Under the pieces are notes generated by a model. The model was not told the DNA's origin, made no database searches, and was given only the letters and a program-made list of their open reading frames with translations. Of a stretch of 64,000 bases of DNA, positions 32,770-43,938 are shown one piece after another. Each line of letters opens with the position of its first letter. The first letter of the stretch is position 1. Location of the stretch: contig JABCPU010000054.1 of NCBI GenBank assembly GCA_016800925.1, positions 62,001 to 126,000 of the forward strand, given 5' to 3'. Both the position numbers and the translations under genes were made by a program. The stretch comes from Suillus spraguei. Taxonomy: Eukaryota > Basidiomycota > Agaricomycetes > Boletales > Suillaceae.

Positions 32770-33670
32770 TCAAATCTTTGCCTCTTGAACAACCAATTGA
32801 CCCGTTTCTGAGGTGCGTAACCTCTCAGAGTACCTCTTACGAAGCTCTTTCTCGCTATAAAGTTCGCGGAAGTAGTACATGAATGGGCGTAGTTCTTCGA
32901 TAGTGCACTCCGAAGGCTCGAGGAAAACGGATTTCTCGAACGTAAGGGGTGGATAGATGAGGTCTAACCCTTGATAAATTTGGGAAAACACACGAGTGAA
33001 GCGGAAGAACGCGGTTGCATCACCTATGGTAAAAGGTACGAAACGCGTGAAAATCGCTTGTCGTAGATAACGGCCTACCCAATGCATGATTCCAGGAGAT
33101 GCCGAGCGTGGTTTTATCGCGGAAGGAGACGATTTTAAGTCTCAAAAGAGGGACTTCGAAGTCAAGCGCATTGCTAGATGAGTTCACTGACAGCAAGCCC
33201 GAGAGATCGCTCTGAATGACATGAGAATCAAGGATAACCAAAGACGTCGATTCATGAGGACGTCCTTCGAATTCAACTGCAACTCCATGATTTTTTAAAA
33301 ATTCCGATTTATGTCCTCTCGAGAGAGGACTCTACGGAGGACAGTACAATCTAGTCTAAGGGCCAACTCCATCATTTGTCAGGTAAATCTTGTGAGCTCA
33401 TAAATTTTGGTGTCTAAATTTTGGAATAGAATTGAACTTGCTTATGTTTTCCGCCGCCGTATGTCGACCTTCCGACGGTATGAGGCCATAGTTGCAAAGT
33501 CCTGGATAGCGCAGCGCTGAACTCCTTTACATCCAGCGAACCCACAAGAATATGAACGTTCTCGATCTAGGTAGAATATCTTCAAGTTCAGGAATGTACA
33601 GCAGAATACGTCATACGGGCACACGCCATGTTTGCCCATTTCAAACGAGCACCTCTGGAATCTCGATGTC
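32770..33670 (-). pseudogene. BAHD acyltransferase, truncated copy
   Basis: Parallel to 34770-35640 of the intact gene. It keeps SLDVKEFSAALSRTLQLW, LLRLKIVSFRDKTTLGIS, the catalytic motif as NHALGDATAFF (HxxxD) after splicing, the FTRVFSQIYQGLDLIYPP stretch and part of the FMYYFRELYSEKELRKRY helix. The first exon coding for the N-terminus is missing (about 90 bp lost next to 33640 compared with the intact gene) and homology stops near 32770 before the second half of the enzyme, with a stop shortly after GQLVVQEAKI. It cannot make a full enzyme. It sits directly upstream (in map order) of the intact copy, so it is a local tandem duplicate that decayed. Confidence 0.82.
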
Positions 33671-33966
33671 AAGAGTGAGGCGCGTTGTAAGTAATTACGC
33701 CTTGTTCGCTGAAGTTTCTACAGGCCATGTAAGTGCATCAAAAGAAAAAAACGCAAGTATAACACGTAGTTGCGGTACATTCCGTGAACTCGCTTTGTAG
33801 CATGAGTGTCCTCCGTTCTAGCACATTTACTCCACCCCATTCATGATCGGAATCTTAGCACCATGCCCTGAAACGCGTGGCAGTTGAACGATCTTCAGCA
33901 CGAAATTAAGGCTTCAGCTGACGAGCAAGGCACCTGTGGGAGTTATAAGATTGAAATACACGTCGT
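33671..33966. other. Spacer between acyltransferase copies
   Basis: Contains diverged upstream sequence of the truncated copy and the 3' flank of the intact one. No gene. Confidence 0.4.
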
Positions 33967-35617
33967 TCAACCATCTGTCTGGATGCTATGGAATCCTTGC
34001 GCCAGTATGTCTAGCACCTTTTTCCTGCATCCCTGAGGAACTCCGATAGATATGTCGATTCTTCCCTCCGGAGCATGCCACAATCCATCATCTCCGCGCC
34101 ATGGATTGGCACCAAAGACACGCAAGTAAAGTAAGCCATGCCCGCTCATATGATGTCTATGCGATTCTGGTTGACCAAAGTGTGCTGAACACCAATCGAT
34201 GCTAATCAATATGTGAGTCGAAATCAAGACATGAAAGGCAACGGATAACGCACGTTGCCATAGAATTCACGGGCATGATTTCAGTAGAAGGAGGGTAGTA
34301 AAATGATTTCCCTGCCTTCGCAGCCGCGAGCATTAGGTGACTGACTGTAGACATCCATGTTGAGATGACTTCGTGTTGTCGATAGTGCGTGAGAGACTCG
34401 CGGATGCTTGTGGCGATACCTGTGATGTCGGTCGGATCCTCTGGTAGTGCTGTCAAAACCTACAGAGAGATCAGCAAGTGACAAATATGCATGTACCTAA
34501 CATACGTCGATTACAGCATTACCAGCAACATCAGGAAATGCGAAGCTTGCCCCAGAGAAGCGATACTAAAATGACTGTCAACGAAGTCTGTGGGCAGAAT
34601 AATAGAACACTGGCAGACACTGTCAGTTACTTTAATCTTGCGTATTTGACTAGGTAAGATTCGGTTTATGACAGTGACGATGTATGCGGAGAGACTGTCA
34701 TGGATTGACAGCCGGCTTGCTGCTGAAGGTGATCGTTGACGCAAAAAGTTACAGAGTGTCTCCAGTTCTTGCCTCTCGAAGGACCAATTGATCCGTTCTG
34801 AGGTGTGTAATCTCTCTGAATACTTCTTACGAAGCTCTTCCTCACTATAAAGTTCGTGGAAGTAGTACATTAATGGCCGTAGTTCTTCAATAGTAGTCTC
34901 CGAAGGCTTAGGGAAAACAGGTTTCTCGAACGTAGGCGGTGGATAGACGAGGTGTAAGCCTTGGTAAAATTGGGAAAACGCGTGAGTGAAGCGAAAGAAC
35001 GCGGCTGCATCACCTATAGTAAGGTATGAAACGCGTGAAAATTGCCTCTCGCAGATAACAGCCTACCTAATGTATGATTCCAGGAGATGCCGAGCGTGGT
35101 TTCATCGCGGAAGGAGACGATTTTAAATCTCAAAAGAGTGACTTTGAAGTCGAGTGCACCGCGCTGACATGTAGGGGAGTTCAGCAAGCCCGAGAGGTTG
35201 CTCTGAATTACGTGAGAATCAGGGACAACCGAAGACGTTAATTCTTGAGGACGCTCTTCGAATTCAACCGGAACTCCATCATTTGTCAGGTAAATCTTGT
35301 GGGCTCATAAATTTTGGTGTCTAAATTTTGGTAGAGTTGAACTTGCCTTATATTTTCCACCATCGTTTGTCAGCCTTCCTGCGGTATGAGGCCACAGTTG
35401 CAAAGTCCTGGAAAGCGCAGCACTGAACTCCTTCGCATCCAGCGAACCCACAAGAATATGAACGTTCTGGATCTAGGTAGAGTATGTTCAAGTTCAGGGA
35501 TGTACAGCAGAATATGACACGCACCATGGTTGCCCACAGTTCATAACCAGGTAGTTCCACTTCATATATATCTGATAATGCAGTTGGCTGTGCCGGCTGC
35601 ACAAAGAACGTCTGCAT
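33967..35617 (-). CDS. BAHD-family acyltransferase (trichothecene 3-O-acetyltransferase-like)
   Basis: Seven or so exons, about 450 residues. It starts MQTFFVQPAQPTALSDIYEV, continues ELPGYELWATM and, after a GTGCGT intron, NVHILVGSLDAKEFSAAL with LQLWPHTAGRL (the AGRL motif of the family). The catalytic motif is NHTLGDAAAFF (HxxxD). Later exons give MYYFHELYSEEELRKKY, SRLSIHDSLSAYIVTVINR, YRFSGASFAFPDVAGNAV, VLTALPEDPTDITGIA and a last exon from IDWCSAHFG to QGFHSIQTDG. The plant DFGWG motif is not present as such; IDWCSAHFG occupies its place. Such enzymes transfer acyl groups from CoA to hydroxyls of natural products, in the cytosol. With the cyclase and SDRs nearby it is likely a tailoring enzyme. 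All joins keep frame; the start is chosen at the Met that begins the conserved N-terminal strand. Confidence 0.83.
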
Positions 35618-36082
35618 TGGCTTCTCAAATGAGCACCTATGGAATCTCAATGTCAAGAGTCGTGCACGATGCCAGTGACGTCTTTATTCGCTCAAATCGG
35701 ATCTCACTTAAACTTAAATCTCCAGTCAAGTACTAGGATGCGCGACGTGACGTGTTTTCCGTGTAGGGAGCTCAATGATACTACTACTAAGTTTGTATGA
35801 TAGGGTTCTCCGGACCTGTACTTCGGTGGTTTCGGAGGTGAGTGGTATTCCCAGATGACAACATGGCCTCCCGCGCGTTCCTTCATCGTACAGGCCCACG
35901 TCGTGAAATATTCCCATAAGAAGATTCCCAGAATTGACATTCTTGCAACCCCACGGGTCCAGATGAAATCCATGAGTGTCGCAGTCAAAGCCAGGAGGTT
36001 AATATTGCGTTCAGCAGTCACATCAGCTTCAGAGAGTCATAAGCTGGCCTGCTATTCCTTCTCAAGACGGTTTACTTCTACT
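35618..36082. other. Divergent promoter region
   Basis: Lies between the minus-strand acyltransferase and the first SDR gene. A minus-strand frame at 35704-36021 has no recognised domain and overlaps the expected promoters; I do not call it a gene. Confidence 0.4.
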
Positions 36083-37166
36083 ATGGTATCTTCAAATCCA
36101 AAGGTGTGGTTTGGTAGGCGAGGAATATCTCGGGAGCCTGAAAATGCTAATTGTTATTACTAGTGACTGGGGCGTCGTCAGGATTTGGTCGAGCAGTTAC
36201 CGAAGTCATGCTTCAAAAAGGAGAGAATGTTGTTGCGACTCTGCGGAAACCTGCTATGCTAGATGACCTTACAAAGTTGTACCCAAAGAATCGGCTTCTC
36301 ACCTTGCCTCTGGACGTCACAGTTCCTGCTGATATCACTACCGCTTTTGTCAAAGCGCGCGAGGCGTTTGGTCGCATTGACGTTGTTTTCAACAATGCAG
36401 GATTAGGTATAATCGGTGAAGCGGAAGGCATGCCTGATGACGACGCAAAGCTCCTGTTCGATACAATGTTTTGGGGCGCCGCAAATGTCACGAAAGAAGC
36501 TGTGACAACATTTAGAAACTTCAACCGACCCCCTGGGGGCCGTCTCTTGCAAATGTCATCTCGTTCAGTCCTGCGAGTTATTCCCGGAGCAGCGCACTAC
36601 GCCGCAGCGTACGTGATACCTTCTTGCTCATTCATTTTTACTAATGTTTGTGTAGTAAAGCAGGTAGATACAGTTCACCTATCTTTGATTCGAAATATTT
36701 AGTCGCAAATAGCTCTTGAATCTCTTTCGGAAGGGTATGCCACTGAGTTGGATCCAGCGTGGAATATTAAAGTCAGTTTTACGCATGATACTATCAATTT
36801 CAGACTCGAATCCATCATTCATAGATCACTGTTCTTCAACCTGCTCGTTTCCGTACTGCCGCACCCTGGATCAATGTTCTCGTGCCAGTCCATCCTGCGT
36901 ACTCTGATCCAAATTTACCTTCCAGGCAGTATCGCAGCATATATCCAGGAGCTGAGCGTTTTTCAGATGGAGACATCTACAAGTTTGCACTGCAAATGTA
37001 TAGGCTCGTGCAACTAGATGATCCCCCGTTTTATCTCCCGTTGCACAGAACGGCTTTGGAAGCGGCAAAGATCAAGAGCCAGAAGTTATTAGAGGCCGTC
37101 GAAGACTACGGTAGTTGGTCAGATGATATATATCTTGAGGAGGAAAATAGTCAGGGGCGAGCATAA
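36083..37166 (+). CDS. Short-chain dehydrogenase/reductase 1
   Basis: Six exons, about 290 residues. After MVSSNPKVWF an intron leads to VTGASSGFGRAV, the NAD(P)-binding TGxxxGxG motif. Then LPLDVTVPADITTAF, NNAGLGIIGEAEG (NNAG), the active-site Ser in MSSRSVLRV, and HYAAAK, where Tyr and Lys of YxxxK are joined across two introns and followed by AALESLSEGYATELDPAW. The C-terminal half (TVLQPARFRTAA, PGAERFSDGDIYKFALQMY, EDYGSWSDDIYL) is typical of fungal SDRs that act on small ketones or alcohols. All catalytic residues are present. The next gene is a close paralogue with the same exon plan. Likely oxidises or reduces a pathway intermediate; cofactor preference cannot be fixed. Confidence 0.87.
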
Positions 37167-37593
37167 TTTTGTAAACTTCTTCGGCACGCTAATTTCCGAT
37201 ATGTACAGTTGGCGTGTGTCCTTGAGGGATGCTCAATTATAAAATGCCATTGTCACTTAGGACAGGATTAGTGAGGGCTGACAGTGGTCAGATTCATGTT
37301 GTTATCGAAGGGAAGTAACTTCGAGGTCACTTTACATACTTCGCTTTAGTTCACTTCGTGGCAGACCTAATCAGTGATCTTCGGGTCCCAAACGATAACG
37401 ACATTTTAGAATCGAGCATCCCTACCAATTTTATTCTTAAGGTTGATATTCTCATGGTTGACGTTGCAACCGATGTCCACTATTAGAGGCCAGCTAAGCA
37501 TTCCTTTCTCACAAAGCTCATGTGATCACCATGGGTGCCCATACATCCATCTTTCGCAGATTGAGCCCAGAACTTGGGGATAGTCGTCAGACA
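37167..37593. other. Spacer between the tandem SDR genes
   Basis: About 430 bp; no gene recognised. Holds the terminator of SDR 1 and the promoter of SDR 2. Confidence 0.5.
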
Positions 37594-38677
37594 ATGACCT
37601 CCTCGAAAGTTTGGTTTGGTTTGTCTGTTTTTACCATGACTAGGAAACGAAACTAACAACTTTCTTTGCATTCAGTCACTGGCGCATCGACTGGTCTAGG
37701 GAGAGAGGTCGTTGAATACGCTTTGAACCAAGGAGACAATGTATTTGCCACCCTGCGCAAGCCCTCCATGTTGGAAGACCTCACTGCTAAATATCCCTCC
37801 TCCCGTCTCGTTACCTTCACGCTCGATGTGACAGATACGCCCTTGATTACCACAGCATTCAACGAGGCCATCTCGCATTTTAATCGTATCGACGTCGTAC
37901 TGAACAATGCAGGATACTATATAGTATCAGAAGCTGAAGGCATGTCTCACAAGGCAGCACGAGAGATGTTCGATGTGCTGCTCTGGGGTGCAGAAAATGT
38001 CATGCGTGAAGCCATACGGTGCTTCAGGGACGTGAATCGCCCAGTTGGCGGGCGGTTATTAAATATATCTTCCCGGACAGCCATTATGCCACAGCCTGGC
38101 ACTGTGCATTATGCTTCGGCGTAAGTTCACATATTCTGCACAGTTTACCTTATTATAGGCTGACATTTGAATGATAGCAAAGCTGGTAGGTGGACTGTCA
38201 ATCTCTCTTGTGGTTTTGAAGTCCAACTGGGCATCATTAGCTCTGGAGTGTTTATCGGAAGGGTATATCTGCGAACTTGACCCGGAGTGGGACATCAAAG
38301 TAGGTCGCTTATATTGACCGGTGTTGGAGAGTAATTTATCTCGGAAGAAGATCACTCTCCTTGAGCCGGGCCTGTTCCGTACGTCAGTAACCCAAAATTG
38401 TGTGACGGAACCCATTCACCCTGCTTATGCATCCAATGCATCCCTCCCTACGCGCACATACCGAACTCTCTACCCTGGCATCGCGGAGACGCATTTTGAT
38501 GGCGATCCAGCCAAGTTTGCAGAGATAGTCTACAAATTGTCTCGTTTGGATGAACCCCCAGTGCGCCTCCCTTTGCATAGGGTCGCCTTGAAGTCAGCGA
38601 GACAGAAGGGGGAATTATTACTCGAAGCGGCCGAGAAGTGGTCCAGTTGGTCGGACGATGTGTATCTTGGTAAATGA
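37594..38677 (+). CDS. Short-chain dehydrogenase/reductase 2
   Basis: Paralogue of SDR 1 in tandem with the same intron positions. MTSSKVWF is spliced to VTGASTGLGREVVEY (TGxxxGxG), then FTLDVTDTPLITTAF, NNAGYYIVSEAEG, the Ser in ISSRTAIMP, and HYASAKAALECLSEGY with the YxxxK Tyr and Lys split by an intron. The C-terminal part reads ITLLEPGLFRTSV, RTYRTLYPGIAETHF and EKWSSWSDDVYLGK. About 290 residues; all catalytic residues intact and every join keeps frame. The tandem pair, next to the terpene cyclase and acyltransferase, suggests successive oxidation steps or neofunctionalised duplicates. No transcription-factor or P450 gene is visible nearby. Confidence 0.87.
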
Positions 38678-38779
38678 ACAAATGCCAGTATCACATATTG
38701 CCATGTATATCAATTCTGAGTATATATACACTATTGAGAATGTTTGAGGATGTACAATATCATAGTCTGAAGCGCGTTA

Positions 38780-40526
38780 CTAGTATCGATACATTGATCT
38801 ATGTCCTGCCGGGTAACTGTAGCCCTTGTTAGGATTACCGTAGAAACCGCCCACACTACCCCCACTGGGACCATGCGTCCCGATCGAGGCACCTTCTATA
38901 GCCCCGCTTCTCAAACCACCTACCGCACCTCGTGTCAGTCCTCCTACTGCCCCTCCAACAAAGCCTGCCGCTCCTCCAGCAATTCCGCCGACAGCGCTGC
39001 CTACTACCCTCGCAGCACCACCAGCTGCACCCCTGACACTGTTGAAGGTAGGACTACCCATCGTGTTCGCGTTAGTGTATGTTATCATACCTGGCTCGGC
39101 ACTCCGCGCACGCCTGCTATGGTGTTCACTATGTCTGCTAGATGACCTATGGCGTCTTCGGGGCAAATGGATGATAGTCGTTGTGCCTGGATGGGCAGAC
39201 ACCGTTGTGATACTTTGGGTGCGGGTGCCAGTGTATGGCGAAGACGGGCCGTAAATAGGTGGCGCATGTACCGGAGATGCTCCTCCATACACAGAGGACT
39301 GAGCACTATAAGCAGGGTAGGCACTTCCATGCATCCCTGTAATTCCCATTCCATTTTCGCCCGCTAGGGGGCTCCCACCACCATAGATTCCAGGGTTTGC
39401 TTCCATGCCCATGCCAGGTACAGTACCCAAGTAAGGCGAGCCCCCATTTCCACGCATAACTGTTCCCGTTCTAGGTCCATATGCTCCTGTAGCATCGTAT
39501 GGAGCCGGCAGAGAGAGCCGTCTGTTCCTCCCAATTCTCTGGCTGAAGTATGGTGCCTCATAGTCGATGGCATGTGGGTCAATCCCACTAGCCATACCAG
39601 AACCTGCCATCCCGGGCGATCCGAATTCTGAACCATATGCACTAACATCCATCCCAGTATCGTACCCCATCCCAATACCCATATCACCTCCGGCACGACC
39701 TGATAAATTCTATGATAGTATTGCATCAGATCGGTGGAATCACGTGTGACAGCTGTCCAGATGATCAAGTATACGAATACTAACTTCGTCGAATATATGC
39801 GATGCAGTCGCTGCTGCTGCTTCGCACGTTGGTATACAACCGCGCACATCAGCCAGGCGTGAGATCATGTACATCCTGAGGGCTGAATAACAAATATCGT
39901 GGGTCATGAGGAAGAAAATACTGGCGAGATTTGGTACCTTCTGCAATGGCAAGTCCTATGAATGCTTCTCTCTGTTTCTCGATTTCTGCGCCAAGAGGCT
40001 CGTAAAGAGCTTTGTTATGGATCCAGACTCGGTATGCTTCGTAGGCTGAGGCATATCCAATTTCCTGGGGAGTCAGCGCACTGATTTCACACTGGACATA
40101 TTTATCTCATTCAATATCACCGGACTCGATATGGAATATGCCTTACAAGACCGCCATATGCCCGTCGGTGCCATATACGAGCCTCATTGATACCTACACC
40201 CACGGAAGTCATGTCCCCGCTAAAAATTTTGCTATAGACCTGGTTAAAGACCACACTAGGACATAACGTGAGTGACCATGCTATAGAGCGAGATGTAGAT
40301 GTTCTTACGGGTCCATTTGTGGGGCATGGGCTCTGAAATAATCATATCCGCCCCCTATGCTCGATCACTGAGTTCCTACGAAAAAAATATCGGTACACGA
40401 CATAATTACTTACAAGAAGGCTGTGGTTGAAACTGAACCGGGGGAGGACGGCCAAATTGTAACTGTTATCTTGGTCAACAAAATACCCAGTGTTCAGGTA
40501 ATCGACCTACTTGGTTGCTCCCCCAT
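38780..40526 (-). CDS. Conserved hypothetical protein with glycine-zipper-like tail
   Basis: Seven exons reconstructed on the minus strand, about 470 residues. Start MGEQPITIWPSSPGSVST joins AFLGGYDYFRAHAPQMDP, VVFNQVYSKIFSGDMTSVG, GINEARIWHRRAYGGL, ISALTPQEIGYASAYEAY, KALYEPLGAEIEKQREAF, then ALRMYMISRLADVRGC and CEAAAATASHIFDE. The last exon is a 300-residue Gly/Ser/Tyr-rich part (MGIGMGYDTGMDVSAYGS) with a basic patch PRRRHRSSSRHSEHHSRR and a tail where GG alternates every few residues (GSAVGGIAGGAAGFVGG). I recall the N-terminal half as a widespread Agaricomycete protein of unknown function; no enzyme motif is visible. The tail could insert in membranes or self-associate. The 5' exons are less certain than the last one. 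Confidence 0.7.
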
Positions 40527-41053
40527 CTATCTAGAGTTGTCCGGTAATAAGGGTAGGACATGATCGGTGAAAAGTGCGAATTGATGCAAAGCAAGGGACA
40601 TGCATCTCCACTCGCAGCTATTAAGATGCATCATGTATATGACATCACTATTGGTATTACAAAAGCGACCGTGGAGTACACACCACAGTACTTAATATTG
40701 TGGAGCACTTGGAGAGAGTTGGTATTAGTAAGCGAAAGCAATACATTCGCCTACCAAATTCAAAGCTCCCAGATGACGTCGTCACTTAGAGACCTGACAG
40801 GAACCTGCATGGACAACTTAAGTGGTATTGAGACTAATTATAATCTACGGTTAGTGAGCGCTCAAGGTAAGTATAAGTAAGCGGAACCGGATGCTCTAAC
40901 TTCTGACGCCGGAAGTAAAAGGCTGATTTGTGACGAAACCAATCTAGAATTGCTATATGATCATCTTACTACAGACCGTCATGATCAGTCACCTAGGAAA
41001 CCACCCAACATTCCTCCTGTCCATGGCATGAGATGGTAAACGGTGGCTACTTA
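40527..41053. other. Spacer region
   Basis: About 530 bp. One forward frame at 40560-40880 without domain features. Nothing supported. Confidence 0.4.
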
Positions 41054-42042
41054 TCAGGTCTTCCTCCACACTAACTGCGATCCCACGAACCAGAGGAAAA
41101 GCCAATGAGGGAGCCAGTGTAAGAATGCGGCAAGACGCGAGTTGCCTCCAAGTGTCATATAAGTTGGAGGGTTGGGACTCAGCACCTTCGCAACTACACG
41201 TCGTGCAAATTCATCAGTAGCCATGCACCCTTCGCGTTCACTGAAATGCAAAAGTTCGTACACCCGATCGAAGTAAGGTTTGTAGATAGACGTAGGGGAT
41301 AATTTAAGGGTAGCCGCCTGGTTGGTACTGAGATTTGACTGGATGGCGCCTGGTGCTACTAGAATCACTTTGACACCGAAGGGCTTACATTCCATGGCCA
41401 GAGTATCGCTGAGCGCGCGAAATGCCGCCTTAGATGCGCAGTATATTCCATTCCATGGAGTAGGGCTGTGATTAAGATGGAGTCAGCTGAAAGATAGCAC
41501 TGTTGCAACATGCTCACACGTTTCCTGCAACTGACCCAATATTCACGATAAGCCCTTGCTTGCGTTCCACCATCGAGGGTGCGACGGCCTGTGCAACCCG
41601 TAAAATCGAGAACGTGTTGGTCTCAAAAGCTTTCTAGCATGATCCAAGGATGCATCGAGCAACGGTCCTGCGAGAAGACGAACTTGAAAATCATTTCACT
41701 GTGGCTCGAAAGGTTTTAACGAACCCATGGCTAGAATACCAGCATTATTCACAACAATGTCGATTTTCCCCTGCTCTTCCAGAATAGACTGTACGACGAG
41801 TTTCACATCGTCATCGTTTGTCACGTCCAAGACACGCTTTTCTACTGGATGGTTGAAGCCGTCCATTGTCTCCAGCCTACGAGATGTGGCATACACAGTG
41901 CACCCCTGCTCTGCAAAGCGCTCACATCTGTCATCGTAAGTTGAAGTATCTTGATGAGATATCATTAAAGGCACCAGACTTACAAATGAAAGCCAATACC
42001 GCCTTTGGAACAGCCAGTTACTAGAACAACTTTTCGCGACAT
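41054..42042 (-). pseudogene. AYR1-like short-chain reductase with one apparent frameshift
   Basis: Minus-strand SDR resembling NADPH-dependent 1-acyldihydroxyacetone-phosphate reductase. It starts MSRKVVLVTGCSKGGIGFHL, then CERFAEQGCTVYATSRRLET, LDVTNDDDVKLVV, IDIVVNNAGILAMG; after an intron, PLLDASLDHARK, FETNTFSILRVAQAV, LIVNIGSVAGN, and TPWNGIYCASKAAFRAL with the YxxxK pair. The end reads PPTYMTLGGNSRLAAF then HWLPHWLFLWFVGSQL, a C-terminal hydrophobic stretch that would anchor it in the ER or lipid-droplet membrane. Between LDHARK and FETN one base is missing (AAGGC expected, AAGC seen near 41630), so the product would be cut unless this is a sequencing error. The enzyme would act in phosphatidic acid synthesis from dihydroxyacetone phosphate. 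Confidence 0.78.
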
Positions 42043-42949
42043 GAGTATTAGGTGAGGCAGGATGATCGCAATTCCCATAACCTTATAATAAGTCTATTCT
42101 TGGTGGAAGTCAGATCGCATCAGTGAGATCTAATTGTCCTCGCTTAAGTCTCCTGGGACGCAGACGATGAGGATATAGCCAGCAAATCGAGGACCCCGTT
42201 ACAAGAGCGAGGGGTCCCCATGAGATTCGAGGAACAAACAGTTCCAAACTCAATCGTACCTACTGTACATCGCTAAAACTCCAGCTATTAAGGGAGGGAG
42301 GGAGGGAATTAAAGTAAGTGAGTGGTTGGAGCATCAGCATTGGAGATAAATGAAAAATTAGAATAACGGTACTGATAATCATAAAGACCCAAAAGGTGAA
42401 ACAGAATCGTATATTGACCGGCCGTTAAACACGAGCGCGTGAAGCAGTGTGGCATTTTTTCGTACATATACGCGAGGGCATGTAAGGTGTATGGGTAGAA
42501 TCTACCGTGTACTCGCATAGAAAATTGGTAGACTCCGTTCCGATAATTCCGCAGAATCTACCGCAGTCCACCCGAGTCTACCGGAGTCTACTGGAGTCTA
42601 GGCCAGTCTACAACATCAGGAAATTCGCACATTCCTTAACGTGCCCTTATGCGGACTTATTTACACTTAACTGCCTTGGTGAAATTGAATCTACTTGTCC
42701 AAAATTTCAACGTGAATGAATTCAGAAAAAAAAAGTTGAGATATATTAATATACATGTTTTATTGTATTTCGCACTCAAAAAATATAAGATATGCCAGGT
42801 GAATGATGTGAGAGAGAGCAAACAAGTTTTGAGATAAGTGAGTTAAGCTGATTAAGCACGTCAAGGAATGTGTGAATTTCCTGATGAATGGCACCAGGTA
42901 GAACGACCAAACAACGTTGTTAGCAATGTATATCACACTCAACTGCTCC
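42043..42949. other. Boundary between gene-rich and repeat-rich parts
   Basis: No gene. It contains a GGGA run near 42293-42306, the CTACCG array at about 42520-42612 and AT-rich sequence near 42720-42785. From here rightwards transposons dominate. Confidence 0.5.
42520..42612. repeat. Short degenerate array of GAGTCTACCG-like units
   Basis: About six imperfect units of 10-11 bp, such as GAGTCTACCG and GAGTCTACTG, in a row. Too short and uneven for a satellite; looks like a slippage array. Confidence 0.6.
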
Positions 42950-43025
42950 TCATCGCCATTATCGACGTCCCTCTGATCCCTTTCCTCATCGCCATTATTG
43001 ACGTCCCTCTTGATCCCCTTCATGA
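42950..43025. repeat. About 36-bp direct repeat, two copies
   Basis: Two adjoining copies beginning CATCGCCATTAT and containing GACGTCCCTCT, with small differences. It lies at the 5' edge of the KDZ relic. Confidence 0.65.
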
Positions 43026-43464
43026 CGGACATCCGTCAGTTACTTGTGTCCTTCGATACATCTGATCTCACCTTCTCCAACCTCATGGCATTCGTTCGGC
43101 TTGCATGCATGGCGAAACCATTCATTCACCAGTGCATGACTGACATCCGCCATCCACCCACCCACCCTCCAGAAGTCGTTATACTCCTTCTTGCTGATGC
43201 ACTTGGCTAAGACTGACCCACTGTCCTTGCATGCTGGGTAGCATTGCATCAGGTTATCTGGACTCATGATACAGTACTCCCAACTGACCAGGAGATTGAG
43301 GCTTTTAACTGTCATGGACTTATGCATGGTATTGGTGCGTTGCTGTTCATCATTTCTCTTCTTTCACTGACATATTCAAACCTCATAGGATATCACAACT
43401 TGTATCCACCAACACATGTATGCCAGAGTCCTGAATGCATGAACTACCGTGATGGCAATGAAAT

Positions 43465-43938
43465 TGTTACAATCGTACGTGCCCCTATTCATTTTCTACC
43501 TCCATTACTTTGTATATTACAAGAAGTGACTCTGACTCATATGCTCAACACATCTGTACTATAGTTGCCTTCCTTCTTTGGATACGCACTTACATTCCCA
43601 CGTCTCTCTTGGTCTGTGCGCACATATTGGCCTATTTAAGCACGTTGTATTACACTTGTATACTTCACTTTAATCTTACTGGGTTTTACCTGGAATCTCC
43701 TTCGCTTAGGTCTCCAACCTAAGTCGTCTTGAATCATCTCTAAGTCTAAGCACTCCTTAGTCTTAGTCTCTATTCTCAAAGAACCTCTTAGACTTGTCTT
43801 TGAGGCCGAACCCTTGATCGTACTCGGAACGCGTTCCTTGTACTTTCACCTTGTCCTCTTTTGGACATTGTAAGAACTTCCCAGCAGACCATCTGTGTCT
43901 TTTCACTGTCGCTGGTGACGCCACCCCAGTTCATAACA
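43465..43938 (+). mobile_element. Solo LTR (474 bp) with 5-bp target duplication GAAAT
   Basis: Begins TGTTACAATCG and ends GTTCATAACA, giving TG..CA ends with the short inverted TGTTA/TAACA. It is bounded by GAAAT at 43460-43464 and 43939-43943. It interrupts the KDZ reading frame right after GNE. Its first 185 bp or so match 47794-47985 next to the Gypsy element, so it belongs to that or a close family. Confidence 0.85.

Noticed and set aside
35704..36021. 105-residue minus-strand frame between acyltransferase and SDR 1
   Set aside because: Lies in the space needed for two promoters, with no domain and no supportive splice signals.
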